From assembly GCA_031421635.1 (NCBI GenBank), contig JANOPA010000044.1, positions 14,717 to 78,716 of the forward strand: a stretch of 64,000 bases of DNA. The letters are read 5' to 3'. This DNA comes from JAPOKJ01 sp031421635 (GTDB lineage: Bacteria; Pseudomonadota; Gammaproteobacteria; Burkholderiales; Burkholderiaceae_E). The position numbers were made by a program, and so were the translations under genes. The notes beneath the pieces were generated by a model. It saw only the letters and a program-made list of their open reading frames with translations. It made no database searches and had not been told where the DNA came from. How positions within the stretch are numbered: position 1 is the first letter of the stretch; each line of letters begins with the position of its first letter. Positions 17,185 to 27,389 of this stretch are shown piece by piece.

Positions 17185-18534
17185 ATGAATCTATTTTCTC
17201 TTCTTCAAAAACGCGCCGCCGATGGCAATCCTTTGCGCATTGGCCTGATTGGTGCAGGCAAGTTCGGCTCAATGTACCTTTCGCAAGTGCGCCGCACAGT
17301 GGGCATGCATTTGGTCGGGGTGGCGGATTTGTCACCATCTCGTGCTAAGGCTGCGCTTAAGAACGTGGGTTGGTCCGTCGCCCAAATGTCGGCCCGAAGC
17401 TTCACTGACGCCGCCAAAAAAGGCACAACCTTTGTGACCGACGACAGCGCCAAGATGATTGCAAGCTCGGAGATTGACATCATTATCGATGCGACCGGCA
17501 ACCCAGCAGTTGGCATCCAAAATGTGCTCACTTGCTGTGAATGGGGCAAGCACATCATTATGGTGAATGTCGAGGCGGATGCGCTCGCCGGACCTCTACT
17601 CGCGCAACGCGCTCGCGAGGCCGGCATCGTGTACTCATTAGCCTATGGTGACCAACCTGCACTCATTTGTGAAATGGTGGACTGGGCCCGTGCGGCGGGC
17701 TTTGAGGTGATCGCAGCCGGTAAGGGCACAAAGTACTTGCCCACCTATCATCAATCCACCCCAGACACCGTCTGGCAGCACTACGGCCTCACTGCCGAGC
17801 AAGCCATGATCGGCGGTATGAATGCACAGATGTTCAACTCTTTTCTCGACGGCACGAAGTCAGCGATTGAAATGGCTGCCGTCGCCAACGCGACCGGCCT
17901 GAAGCCTGCCAAGCAAGGCCTAAAATTTCCGGCTGTGGGCGTTGATGATCTCGCGCACGTTCTTCGTCCGAAAGAAGATGGCGGTATTTTGGAACATCGC
18001 GGACAGGTCGAAGTGATTTCCAATTTAGAAAGAGATCAGCGCCCGGTGTTTCGAGATTTGCGCTGGGGCGTTTATGTCACCTTTGCTGGTGACAGTGACT
18101 ATGTGCGACGCTGCTTCAAGGAGTATGGCTTGGTCACCGATAGCACGGGCAATTACACCGCCATGTATAAACCCTATCACCTGATCGGTTTAGAGCTCGG
18201 CATCACTGTCGCCTCAGTAGGTGTGCGCGGTGAAGCCACTGGGCAAGCGCAGTCCTGGCATGGCGATGTTGTGGCCACCAGCAAGCGCGACCTCAAGGCC
18301 GGAGAAGTTCTTGACGGAGAAGGCGGTTTCACCGTGTACGGCAAACTCATGCCCGCAGCCGATTCCGTCAAAATGGGTGGTCTACCTCTAGGATTGGCGC
18401 ATGGCGTCAAGCTCAAACGGGGCATCAAAGCCGGCCAAGCTGTGAAATGGGATGACGTCGGGTTCGATGCGAACAACGCAGCCATTAAATTCCGACGCGA
18501 AATGGAAGCGCTGTACTTGCCGAAGAAGCGCTAA
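17185..18534 (+). CDS. NAD(P)-dependent oxidoreductase with C-terminal SAF domain
   Basis: A 449-residue protein. A Rossmann fold begins RIGLIGAGKFG (G23-x-G25-x2-G28), followed by a homoserine-dehydrogenase-like middle region (IIIDATGNPAVG, GKHIIMVNVEADALAG). The last 80 residues form a SAF domain (DLKAGEVLDGEGGFTVYGKL, GIKAGQAVKWDDVGF), the fold shared by antifreeze proteins and sialate synthases. This architecture occurs in sugar-acid and polyol catabolic clusters. It lies 84 bp after the PhyH gene and ends at a strong terminator, closing the GntR-PhyH-dehydrogenase unit. The substrate is unknown. Confidence 0.85.
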   Translation: MNLFSLLQKRAADGNPLRIGLIGAGKFGSMYLSQVRRTVGMHLVGVADLSPSRAKAALKNVGWSVAQMSARSFTDAAKKGTTFVTDDSAKMIASSEIDIIIDATGNPAVGIQNVLTCCEWGKHIIMVNVEADALAGPLLAQRAREAGIVYSLAYGDQPALICEMVDWARAAGFEVIAAGKGTKYLPTYHQSTPDTVWQHYGLTAEQAMIGGMNAQMFNSFLDGTKSAIEMAAVANATGLKPAKQGLKFPAVGVDDLAHVLRPKEDGGILEHRGQVEVISNLERDQRPVFRDLRWGVYVTFAGDSDYVRRCFKEYGLVTDSTGNYTAMYKPYHLIGLELGITVASVGVRGEATGQAQSWHGDVVATSKRDLKAGEVLDGEGGFTVYGKLMPAADSVKMGGLPLGLAHGVKLKRGIKAGQAVKWDDVGFDANNAAIKFRREMEALYLPKKR

Positions 18535-18542
18535 TGTTGATG

Positions 18543-18584
18543 GGTCTTGGCTAACGACTCGATCGCGTTAGCCAAGACCGTTTT
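18543..18584 (+). terminator. strong Rho-independent terminator
   Basis: GGTCTTGGCTAACG (18543-18556) pairs perfectly with CGTTAGCCAAGACC (18566-18579) around a 9-nt loop, followed by GTTTT. It ends transcription of the SAF-dehydrogenase unit. The right arm contains the stop codon of the convergent recD gene (18568-18570). Confidence 0.85.
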
Positions 18585-20358
18585 CCTGAGGATGGTCTAT
18601 TCTCCAGGCCAAGCGGCTATGACGAACCGTTGGATGGCTTGCAGCCCATTGCAGGTCATCCCACTCGCCAAAGATATTCAATGAACTCTTGGCGCGAGTC
18701 ACCGCAGTGTAGAGCAACTCTCGAGTGGCTAGGCGATGTTCGGCAGGCGCAGCCACGAAGTCGACGTGATCAAATTCTGATCCTTGCGACTGATGTACGC
18801 TCATGCAATATCCATCCTGAAAATGGGGCAGAGCCGCAGCAGGTATGGCGAGCACCGCACCGCGACGCTCAAAGACCAACAACACTCTCGAAAGCCCACT
18901 CCGACCAGGATCTGATGCGAAGCTGAGGTCAGTGTCCATAACACAGACACCAATATCGCCATTCAACAGGCCAGAGTCCACATCGTTCCGGGTGATGATA
19001 ATTAAACGACCTTCAAACCAGCTTTGTTGACTTAACCTCTGTATCGTCTTGAGCTTGGCCAGAACCGCCTCTGAGATACGATCCGCACCAGCCATACCAC
19101 TCCTACGAGCGCTCAAGAGTCGATATTGTGATGCAGCCTTAAGGTAAGCCAAAGCTCGCTCTGTGGAACATGCATCAGCGGGTAGCTGATCTTGAACATG
19201 AAGCAAAATGGCAGCATACCTCTTGGCGGCAGCTTCAATCAACGTGGCGAGAACCGGCTTAGTGAGCGCCAGTTCGTCCACAAAAAGCGAGGGATCAACT
19301 TCTCCTCGCAATACTCCGTCGGCCAATTCCGATAAATGACGACGATTGGTTTGGCGAAAATTTCGGTTGAGTCGCACTCTTGAAGCCTTCAAGCTTGGCC
19401 ATTCAGCCGCACATAGTTGCGCAAACACGCTGCCCGTTTCTACCGAATGTAGTTGGTTAGGATCGCCGACCAGAACCAAGCTGCAGTCCTTATTCAAACG
19501 CGCGAAGACTTGATCACAAAGCTCTAAGGACAACATTGAAGCTTCGTCGACCACCAGAAGTCCAGGGCCTTGCCATTGGGCCTGAGGATGATCCTCATCG
19601 CGAAAGAAAATTCTCGTCGCGGGGAGCCGGGACAGTAGGCGTTGAATCGTGAATGCTTCCGTCGGAAGGTAAGTCGAATCCGGGGCGAGCTTTGATAGGA
19701 GATCTGGCTCGGCATCAAGGGTCGTGCTTTCCTCAGCCATGAGCGCTTGAAGGCTTTGCATTAAGCGGGCACCCGCCTTGGCGGTCGGTGCGGCCACCCA
19801 TATTGGCTTTTTATGTAGCCGCGCATAAGAGGTTAAAAGACTTGCAATCGTGCGTGTCTTGCCGGTGCCTGGGCCACCGTAAATAATCGTGAGCTCGCCT
19901 ACGAGCGCCGCTTGCAAAGCATGAATCTGCTCTGGGGCGAGCCCCGCCAATTCCTGGTCATTTTCAGCAAGCTTGGTTAAAGACCCAGCCTCTTCCTCTA
20001 AACCCAGAGAGGCCTGAGTTGCTGTGGCCACAGCCAAGTCCGCAAGCCTAAGATGTACCGCTTGAGCCAGCCTTTTTTCCGCATGCCAGTATCGATTTAA
20101 ATACAAGGCCTGGTGATCAAGCATTAACGGCTTGTCTTCGCCAACAAGTAGTTTGGCCGGACTGTACAGCAACAGCGATTGTTCATCAGAAGACAATTCA
20201 ATGCAAGCGTTGCCATCTGCACTGTTTTGCCAAAGCCGCTCAAAAATGGCGGACAAGCGCTGGTCGTTACCTTCGAGATCCCCATTAGACTGGTGTAACG
20301 AAGGCATTGCCGAAAGGAGCATTTGCGCGAAAGCCTGGGCAGTAAGGGAGCTCGGCAT
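18568..20358 (-). CDS. recD: exodeoxyribonuclease V subunit alpha (RecD)
   Basis: A 596-residue 5'-3' helicase subunit of RecBCD. Walker A GGPGTGKT at 161-168, LLVVDEASMLSL (motif II), LVGDPNQLHSVETGSVF (motif III) and YCMSVHQSQGSEFDHV (motif V) are all present, so it should be active. It starts 7 bp after the recB stop, in the order recC-recB-recD on the minus strand. With RecB and RecC it resects double-strand breaks and degrades foreign linear DNA. Confidence 0.95.
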   Translation of the reverse strand: MPSSLTAQAFAQMLLSAMPSLHQSNGDLEGNDQRLSAIFERLWQNSADGNACIELSSDEQSLLLYSPAKLLVGEDKPLMLDHQALYLNRYWHAEKRLAQAVHLRLADLAVATATQASLGLEEEAGSLTKLAENDQELAGLAPEQIHALQAALVGELTIIYGGPGTGKTRTIASLLTSYARLHKKPIWVAAPTAKAGARLMQSLQALMAEESTTLDAEPDLLSKLAPDSTYLPTEAFTIQRLLSRLPATRIFFRDEDHPQAQWQGPGLLVVDEASMLSLELCDQVFARLNKDCSLVLVGDPNQLHSVETGSVFAQLCAAEWPSLKASRVRLNRNFRQTNRRHLSELADGVLRGEVDPSLFVDELALTKPVLATLIEAAAKRYAAILLHVQDQLPADACSTERALAYLKAASQYRLLSARRSGMAGADRISEAVLAKLKTIQRLSQQSWFEGRLIIITRNDVDSGLLNGDIGVCVMDTDLSFASDPGRSGLSRVLLVFERRGAVLAIPAAALPHFQDGYCMSVHQSQGSEFDHVDFVAAPAEHRLATRELLYTAVTRAKSSLNIFGEWDDLQWAASHPTVRHSRLAWRIDHPQENGLG

Positions 20359-20365
20359 CGCAGGT

Positions 20366-23300
20366 TCAGCTCATTCCAAACAGGGGCTGGGTCAAGTTGG
20401 TACCACCCATCAAGTCATCTAGTTCGCGCAACAATTGCGGCACTACCTGAGCACTATAAATGCCATGCTCAGTACTCTGCCCGTTCTCCCTGAGGCTGCC
20501 ACCCATGCCTCGAATAAAGGCATAAATCACGCCGCCAATTTTTTGAAGTGGATCTTGCCCAGGTAGTTTCAGTCTTAGCCAGCGCAACAAGGCTACGGAG
20601 TAAAGGCACCACTGAACAGCATAATCATGCTCCGCAATAGCCTGCTCAAGCGCCGAGCGTCGGTAGTCAGATAATTTGTCGCCGAGAAAATTGCTCTTCC
20701 AATCCAAGATGAAGTACTTGCCCTGATGTTCAAACACCATGTCGATAAAGCCATTCAAAAAACCATTTAGTTTTGCAGAATGGCGCACGCCAGGCGGATT
20801 TGCAAAAAGATCGGGGCTGACCAAGGCCTTCGAGCCTTCCGAAAGCGGAAAATAGCGATCAATTGAAGCCAGAATCTGCGACCAAGAAACTTGAGAAATT
20901 TCCAGCGTGAAGCCCAGTTCCATCTTGCGATGCTTAGAGTCTAAAGAGTTCAAAACAGCACCGCCTAAGACCCCAATCGGTGTAGACAAAACTTCATCCA
21001 ACCAAAGATTGAGTTGATCCAGCGAGTCCAGCACTTCAGGCATTCCCGCACCCATCAATGGCGAGCGCAGTTGCTCGAGCGACAAGCTTTGTGTAAAGGG
21101 ATGTTTCTCGAAGAGACTGTGTAGTACCACACCTGCCTTGGCTCCTTTGGGGAAGCGAAAGCGCATGCTCTGGTTGGACGCAGGTTCGAAAAGGTCAAGA
21201 TCGTCGTTAGTGACCTGTTGCACCCTACCTAGCTCAGCAACCTGGTTGGCCCCCTGTTCATAATCGGCGGTCGGTAGGAGCCTGTCCGATTCCAATCGCG
21301 AACCCTCCAAATGTGTAGCAACCTCAGTATGTCGAGTGAGGGCCGAATAACTATGCCAGCGCCAATCGGCAGCCACATCCGTATTTGGAGCGAGCAAGTC
21401 CCAGTTCTCTACCACTCCGGATTTCTTTATCGACCCGCTCGGCTTCCCGCCCTCTGAATACGCGTCGCCCCAACGCGAGATTCGAACTGGGAAACCGTCC
21501 AACCGTAGGTACTCAAGTGGTGAGCCAGAGTCGGCCACATCCGGTGCAAACAAAAACAACTGACGTCGGGCGCGAGTCACCGCGACATAGAAAAGTCGAA
21601 GACTTTCGGAGAGTCTTTCGCTCTCAAGAATGCAGCGACTTTCTTCGGTTTTCATCGTATCGACCACACTACGCCAGGATCCCTCCAAATAACGATGATG
21701 GCGCGCGGTCCCCAAAGACCGAGCCGCACCTTTTTCCTTTATCCAAGCAAAAGGTATCAGTACGGTATCGAACTCTAAACCCTTGCTATGGTGAATCGTC
21801 ATCAACTTGACGGCATTAGGATCGTTCAGCCGCCAAGGTGCAGAGGAATCCTGTTTGGACGAGTCCATATATTTCGCCTCGAGCCAGAGGGTGACCTCGC
21901 GCGGCGTAGAACTTGTAAGAAACTCACCACCAACCAACTCGATCAATTGTTGATAACCAGTATATGCTTGCAAGCTTAAATGCGGCCGCAGGAGCAAGAG
22001 CGCAAGTGCTGCTTGGGGACCCATCCTCTGCCAGACCTGGCCTGCCTCAAGTAATTTCACCTGCAAACTCTGGGCACTCTCTTCATCAGCGAAGGCTTCC
22101 GTCAAGAGCGCTTTACTAAGAGAGGATACTGAGGCGCTATGCTCTATCGATTGAAGGACCAAAAGCACTTCTTGAGCCCAACGTCCTTTCCAGATATTTT
22201 CGGCACTCACTCTTGCGCAGCCGACGCCACGTTGCTCCAAGGCGGCCTCGACCAGAACAGCTTCGGAATGAGAATAAACCAGCACGGCAATATCACCAAG
22301 GTGACCTTCGCTCTCCTCCATCAGTAGGACGATCCTTTCAACACAGGCCTGAACCGCGAGTCTCTTTTTCTCGGGCATCGAGAGTGCTTCACCCCTGAAG
22401 CGGATAAGCTCGAACCAACTTCCTACTTGAGACCATTCCTCGTCGACATTGACCAGGGCCGGTAAGAACTGGATGTCCTTTTGATTGAAGGCCTGCTTGG
22501 CAAGGCGCTTTTCATTGAAAATTGAATTAATCGCTTCGATCACTACTGGCGAAGAACGTCGATTCACGCTTAGCTGATGCTTCTCGACCACCCGCTCACC
22601 AGCGCGTAAATAGGTGTAAACATCGGCACCGCGAAATGAATAAATCGACTGCTTCGGATCTCCGACCATGATCAAACCTCCCTTGGTCGAGAACGCTCGC
22701 TCAAGGGGCAAGTAGATTTTCTCGAAGATTGCCCACTGCAAAGGGTCAGTGTCTTGACTCTCATCGATCATGGCCAGCGGATAGCGCTCTCTCAAAAGCG
22801 CCGCAGCCTGTGGGCTTCGAGAAACCAGAAGGTAGACCTCCTGCAATAAACCATCAAATCCCAGCTCAGCGCGCCCCTTGCGATGCAGATGCAGGCTAGC
22901 CAAAATACGAGGACTGAGATACTGAGCGAGCAGTGCGTTGGCGGCGCAAAGCACGGGTAACACCTTAAGCAAACGATCACACTGATCTAAAACTTCTGCG
23001 AACGGATAGTCTCCGGCTTCCACAAACTCCTCGATCGCAGAGCGCGCGAAGCGGCCGACAAGTTTCACCCCGGCTTCCCCGTAAAGCGCATCCACTTGGG
23101 AAACCGCAAGGAGATCCTGAATCCACTTCTGGCCGCGCTTTTCTTGATAAGTACTACCCATTTTTACACCGCTGCGTGCCTGTTTTCGAGCCGGTCCACA
23201 CAGCCATGCCAAGAGGTCCTCGCCACTTTGCCTTAGGGCGGCTTGAACTGAGCTTAAGGCAGCAACTTGCTCGCGCAGTGTCGCGTCAAAGAAATCGATC

Positions 23301-24010
23301 AGGGTCTGCTCGTCGCTTGCTGCACTGCTAGCTTCACTGCCTAGTTCGACAGTCGCGTCTTGCGCATTCTCGTGCAAAGAAAAGTGAATTCCCAGAACTC
23401 TTGCCTCGGGTAGGATCACGACATCGGGATCGCTAAGAGCATGCTTTAAAACACCTCGAATGACTTTCAAAGAGAGCCCGGCGTTGAACAAAGCCCGCCA
23501 GAGCCGATCATCAAGTTTGAAGCCGCGCGCCAGTACCTTGTCGCGCCACCACTGCGCGATAACCGTATTCAAGTCGAGATCATTGCCCTCTTTGAGCATT
23601 AACTTCGCGGGCAGATCCAACGCAAAGCTGTTTTCGGCCAGTACAGACTGGCAAAAGCCATGAATGGTCTGGACCCTCAAGGTGTCAATCTGAGCTAATG
23701 CTAAGCGTAGGCGCTCGCGCTCAGCCCGCTTCTCTGAGACTAAAGGCGAGGTATCCACTTCGACTTGCTGAGTCGTTGAATCCAATGCTTCCTGTAAGAA
23801 GAGTCGGATTCGTTCGGCCAGTTCGCTTGTGGCCGCTTTGGTAAAGGTCACCACCAAGATCTCACCGAGTTGACAACGCCCTTCTCGAATCGCTCTTACA
23901 ACAAGACTAGCCAATGTCCAGGTCTTGCCCGTTCCGGCATCGGCCTCAATCAAATGAAAACCGCTCAGGATGTTCTGAGCATTGACGGGATGAATCGAAG
24001 CCTCAGCCAA
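20366..24010 (-). CDS. recB: exodeoxyribonuclease V subunit beta (RecB)
   Basis: A 1214-residue UvrD-type helicase-nuclease. Walker A ADAGTGKT at 23-30, AMIDESQDTDPLQW, MVGDPKQSIYSFRGADVYTYL and LMTIHHSKGLEFDTVLIPF are the SF1 helicase motifs; the C-terminal nuclease motif YFILDWKSN carries the catalytic Asp and Lys. Both activities look intact. It overlaps recC by 8 bp and lies 7 bp from recD, so the three genes form one operon. Confidence 0.96.
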   Translation of the reverse strand: MAEASIHPVNAQNILSGFHLIEADAGTGKTWTLASLVVRAIREGRCQLGEILVVTFTKAATSELAERIRLFLQEALDSTTQQVEVDTSPLVSEKRAERERLRLALAQIDTLRVQTIHGFCQSVLAENSFALDLPAKLMLKEGNDLDLNTVIAQWWRDKVLARGFKLDDRLWRALFNAGLSLKVIRGVLKHALSDPDVVILPEARVLGIHFSLHENAQDATVELGSEASSAASDEQTLIDFFDATLREQVAALSSVQAALRQSGEDLLAWLCGPARKQARSGVKMGSTYQEKRGQKWIQDLLAVSQVDALYGEAGVKLVGRFARSAIEEFVEAGDYPFAEVLDQCDRLLKVLPVLCAANALLAQYLSPRILASLHLHRKGRAELGFDGLLQEVYLLVSRSPQAAALLRERYPLAMIDESQDTDPLQWAIFEKIYLPLERAFSTKGGLIMVGDPKQSIYSFRGADVYTYLRAGERVVEKHQLSVNRRSSPVVIEAINSIFNEKRLAKQAFNQKDIQFLPALVNVDEEWSQVGSWFELIRFRGEALSMPEKKRLAVQACVERIVLLMEESEGHLGDIAVLVYSHSEAVLVEAALEQRGVGCARVSAENIWKGRWAQEVLLVLQSIEHSASVSSLSKALLTEAFADEESAQSLQVKLLEAGQVWQRMGPQAALALLLLRPHLSLQAYTGYQQLIELVGGEFLTSSTPREVTLWLEAKYMDSSKQDSSAPWRLNDPNAVKLMTIHHSKGLEFDTVLIPFAWIKEKGAARSLGTARHHRYLEGSWRSVVDTMKTEESRCILESERLSESLRLFYVAVTRARRQLFLFAPDVADSGSPLEYLRLDGFPVRISRWGDAYSEGGKPSGSIKKSGVVENWDLLAPNTDVAADWRWHSYSALTRHTEVATHLEGSRLESDRLLPTADYEQGANQVAELGRVQQVTNDDLDLFEPASNQSMRFRFPKGAKAGVVLHSLFEKHPFTQSLSLEQLRSPLMGAGMPEVLDSLDQLNLWLDEVLSTPIGVLGGAVLNSLDSKHRKMELGFTLEISQVSWSQILASIDRYFPLSEGSKALVSPDLFANPPGVRHSAKLNGFLNGFIDMVFEHQGKYFILDWKSNFLGDKLSDYRRSALEQAIAEHDYAVQWCLYSVALLRWLRLKLPGQDPLQKIGGVIYAFIRGMGGSLRENGQSTEHGIYSAQVVPQLLRELDDLMGGTNLTQPLFGMS

Positions 24011-27000
24011 TTGCCGGCTCCATACGCAACTGAATACTTGCGAGGAGCTTCGTGGCGCGATCTCGCAGTGCCTGAGGGTCGGCCCGCGCCTCCTTCCAGA
24101 GTAGCTCCGCGCTCGGAGTTAAAACGTAACTGGCATCGTCATCGGTGTTCTCGTCGAGCGCATCACCCTGCCCTTGAAAGTCGGTATAAGCCAGAGCGCT
24201 TTCTTCCGTTTCCCGCACCTGACCGAGCTTTGCGATACGCGGCCTTTTGGGCAGCAACGCTTCGCTGAGCCAAGCCTGAGGATCGAACAGCCGAGGCTCA
24301 CGAAGACTGTGTTGAAAAAACTCAAGCCAATCGCCTAAAGCCTGACTCGCCTCGGCACGGTCACTAAATGGACTTAGTAGGGTTTCGCCCGCCTTACCGA
24401 GGCAAACAATACTTGTTTCACAAGGTTCGATAACTGCATTGACCAGGCAGTGAGACAGGTAGGCGCGCACAAGGAGATTGAGGGTCAGAGAACCTCTCCC
24501 AAATACGACCTGCCGCTTGCCACCTTCTTGCTCCTCGCCCAATATCAGTTGATCTTGAATTTCATAGTCGGCAATTCGAAGTCGCACCGCACAGGTCTCA
24601 AACCCCTGACCTTTGGCCGCACTGGATTTTTGAAACTTATTATTCAGGCTTGAAGCCGTTGCCAGTGTGCTCGCGGCCATATTGATCGCCACTGGGCCAT
24701 CTGCAAAAAGGGGATGATTTGACAATGAATCGATTGTGATGGGCTCACGTAATATGCCCGTAATAGTATTGACCGCAATCTCTATGGCTAACCAAGCTTG
24801 CGAGCCGGCTTCAGCGTCACCCAGCACCCCCTCATCCAGTGGTTCATGTTCGGAGAGTGCTTGGTTTTGGGCCAAAGTAACGGACCAGGCGCGCAGCAAA
24901 GCCTTCGAAGGATCTAGCAAAGCATCCACCAAATCACGCAGCTTGAGCAACTTGACCGTGACCACACCTGAAGATTGCAGGCTCGTCGCTTCAATGTTCG
25001 CGTCTAGGTTTGCCACCTGCTCCCTGGCCTTGCGGTCGGCATAGCGCTGCACCAAGGTCTCGGAAGCTTTTGAGCCCAGCCGGAAGGCTCGCCTTTGGCT
25101 TCCCGGGACCGCCATCAAATGCTGCACCGGTTTTATCTGCAAGGTGTTCATGAGTTCAGCCACTTGCGAAGAGGGGCCAAGCGTCGTCCCCGTGCCGGGA
25201 TCAAGCCCTTGGTAGAACACCAAGAAGTCCTTACGAGCGGACAAGAGCGCGTCCAAAAGCGCTGCACGATCTTGGTAATAGCCCGACAGGTCGCCGCTTC
25301 GTATCCAGGCCTGGGTCAAATCAAGCTCATCCTTCAATCCAAGTCGCGGCCAAACATTGTGATTCATCCCCAGAACGGCAATCACTGGTGTCGGCGGTAT
25401 GAGACCGGCACCAAGTTGCACAAAGTTTAATGCACCCCCCAATTGCCCCTGTGACGGACTACCTTCCAGCGCCTCAATCAAGCATTGTCGAAAAACAGCC
25501 GCGTCGATTTGAACGCTTCCTTCCGAGAGCGGGGAGTTTTGGGCCACTCGCCCAAAGACCGTCCGAAATTCAAGCAAGTCGTCTCTGAGGGTGGGCAATG
25601 TCACAGCACTTTGCAACGGTTCAATCCACTGCAAAAGCCAAGCGTCCAACTTAGCGATCCAATCTGAAATCACGCCCTGCCCTACACAGAGTTTTGCTAC
25701 GCTATCGATAAGGATTAAGACAAGCTCGAAACGGCCAAGCGTCTGAACACTTAACTTGGCAAATGCGCGGCGACCCAACACCTCCTGACCGAGAACATCC
25801 GGCTTCAGAGGCAAGTCCATCGCCGCCCCTAAGAGCAAGCGCTCGTAGCTGGCTCTGAATCCCTGCTTCACACTGAGGTTAGAAACGAAACCAACCTCAG
25901 CGAGCGCCGACAAAAAGCTTTGCGCTTCTTCTGCCTCCAGTCGAGTCATGGCCAAATAGAGCGATTGGCTCAGCCAATGCGATAGTTGCTCAAGACTAAG
26001 TTGCGCTGGATTCACATTGAGACAATTCAGAACCAACTCAGCCAAGGCACTGGATTGCCTAGGACTTCTTGCGATTCTGTAAGCAAACTGTCCAGCCTCG
26101 TGACTGGCACCGAAAACCTGATGAATCGCGGGCCGCGCGCTTTCCAGATCAGCACACAGCACCATACATTCACTGAGCTTGAGTTCTGGATCCCTTTCCC
26201 GGCATCGAACCAAGCATTCACGCAACACTAAAAGCTGGTGGCTGATAGTCTGACAAGCATGCACTTGAATTGCGCCGCGCGCCTGCGAGTATGTCCGCAG
26301 CACTTCGGGGGTGGCCGGAAAAGCCGTCCGACTAGTGATAGCTTGTTGCAAGTTGTGCAAAATATTTGGTTGGCGATCGGCCGGTGAGATATTGATTTCG
26401 CCCAGGTTCACGCGCAGCTCAGGACTGCTCTCAAGCTCACGTAGAGTGCCTAAATAGTCCCTTTGAGCTTTACCCCAAAGCCCGAGCAAGGCGGGACCTT
26501 GTTCGTTAAGCCAAGGCGACTCAGGCAAAAAGGATTCCGGTGAGCGTCGTGCAAGCTCCGGTAAATCGTCCCAAAAACTTGCGCATGGATTCATCACCAA
26601 CCATCGAATATCGAGATGTTCACCTAAGCGCGCGTATAGACGCATTTGATGCATGGTGAGTCCAGGCATTCCCATAAGCGTAATTCGAGCAATGCCAAGT
26701 GAGGCTACGGTCTGCGCTACTTTGTCAATCTCTCGTTCGAACCGAACGAAGGGATGTTCGCTGGCGAGCTGGCCTTGTCGCTTAAGTATTTCTCGCCACA
26801 ACCAGGCTTGCCAGGGTTCATGGATCTCGAAGCGTTCTGGATGAATTAAACCAGGAACTTGGCCGGTGCTAGGTCCCGGTCGCCTGCTACCCAAGACGCG
26901 TTCAGAGTTCTGCCAGGCTTGAAGCCAGTCGGAACGATTCACCACATAACCTTCGAAGGCTTGGGCCAAACGATCGGCTAATTCGAATCGAGGCGCCAGC

Positions 27001-27389
27001 GTATCCCCGAGTTGCCTGACCCGTAGGGCAAGAGTCGGTGGGAGACACTCAACATCTTGCAGGATTTGAAACAGCGTCCATCGCAAACGTTCGGCCTGAA
27101 ACGGTGCCTGACCTTGAACCTCTGCGAAGCTTGCGGACGTTAGAGACCATAGAAATCGGCCGGGCAAATCGAATTCAAGACCGGCCGCAACTCCGAAGCG
27201 TTGCGCCAGCGAGGTCTCCAAGACTGGAGCGTAGGACAGCTTCGGAACCAGTACTACATCGCGCTGGGCGAGCTCAAAACTTTGCGTTGATCCGATTCTC
27301 AGCGCAAAGGCGTCGAACCAATCCTCAAGCTGAGAAAAGAGAATGACTTGAAGACCCAAATCCTTATCGCCCGAAGATCGCTGCGGCAA
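24003..27389 (-). CDS. recC: exodeoxyribonuclease V subunit gamma (RecC)
   Basis: A 1128-residue protein in the position and size of RecC. It shows degenerate helicase-like segments such as RITLMGMPGLTMHQMRLYARLGEHLDIRWLVMNPC and VIAVLGMNHNVWPRL, expected because RecC is an inactivated helicase fold that recognises Chi. The called start is a TTG at 27389 that overlaps the end of the upstream CopD-like gene by 26 bp; RecC usually begins close to the VILFSQLEDW segment, so an internal start about 10-15 residues later is also possible. Coupled to recB by an 8-bp overlap. Confidence 0.93.
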   Translation of the reverse strand: MPQRSSGDKDLGLQVILFSQLEDWFDAFALRIGSTQSFELAQRDVVLVPKLSYAPVLETSLAQRFGVAAGLEFDLPGRFLWSLTSASFAEVQGQAPFQAERLRWTLFQILQDVECLPPTLALRVRQLGDTLAPRFELADRLAQAFEGYVVNRSDWLQAWQNSERVLGSRRPGPSTGQVPGLIHPERFEIHEPWQAWLWREILKRQGQLASEHPFVRFEREIDKVAQTVASLGIARITLMGMPGLTMHQMRLYARLGEHLDIRWLVMNPCASFWDDLPELARRSPESFLPESPWLNEQGPALLGLWGKAQRDYLGTLRELESSPELRVNLGEINISPADRQPNILHNLQQAITSRTAFPATPEVLRTYSQARGAIQVHACQTISHQLLVLRECLVRCRERDPELKLSECMVLCADLESARPAIHQVFGASHEAGQFAYRIARSPRQSSALAELVLNCLNVNPAQLSLEQLSHWLSQSLYLAMTRLEAEEAQSFLSALAEVGFVSNLSVKQGFRASYERLLLGAAMDLPLKPDVLGQEVLGRRAFAKLSVQTLGRFELVLILIDSVAKLCVGQGVISDWIAKLDAWLLQWIEPLQSAVTLPTLRDDLLEFRTVFGRVAQNSPLSEGSVQIDAAVFRQCLIEALEGSPSQGQLGGALNFVQLGAGLIPPTPVIAVLGMNHNVWPRLGLKDELDLTQAWIRSGDLSGYYQDRAALLDALLSARKDFLVFYQGLDPGTGTTLGPSSQVAELMNTLQIKPVQHLMAVPGSQRRAFRLGSKASETLVQRYADRKAREQVANLDANIEATSLQSSGVVTVKLLKLRDLVDALLDPSKALLRAWSVTLAQNQALSEHEPLDEGVLGDAEAGSQAWLAIEIAVNTITGILREPITIDSLSNHPLFADGPVAINMAASTLATASSLNNKFQKSSAAKGQGFETCAVRLRIADYEIQDQLILGEEQEGGKRQVVFGRGSLTLNLLVRAYLSHCLVNAVIEPCETSIVCLGKAGETLLSPFSDRAEASQALGDWLEFFQHSLREPRLFDPQAWLSEALLPKRPRIAKLGQVRETEESALAYTDFQGQGDALDENTDDDASYVLTPSAELLWKEARADPQALRDRATKLLASIQLRMEPAIG

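Noticed and set aside
18568..27389. AddAB rather than RecBCD
   Set aside because: Three subunits in recC-recB-recD order with a 596-residue RecD carrying its own helicase motifs fit RecBCD.
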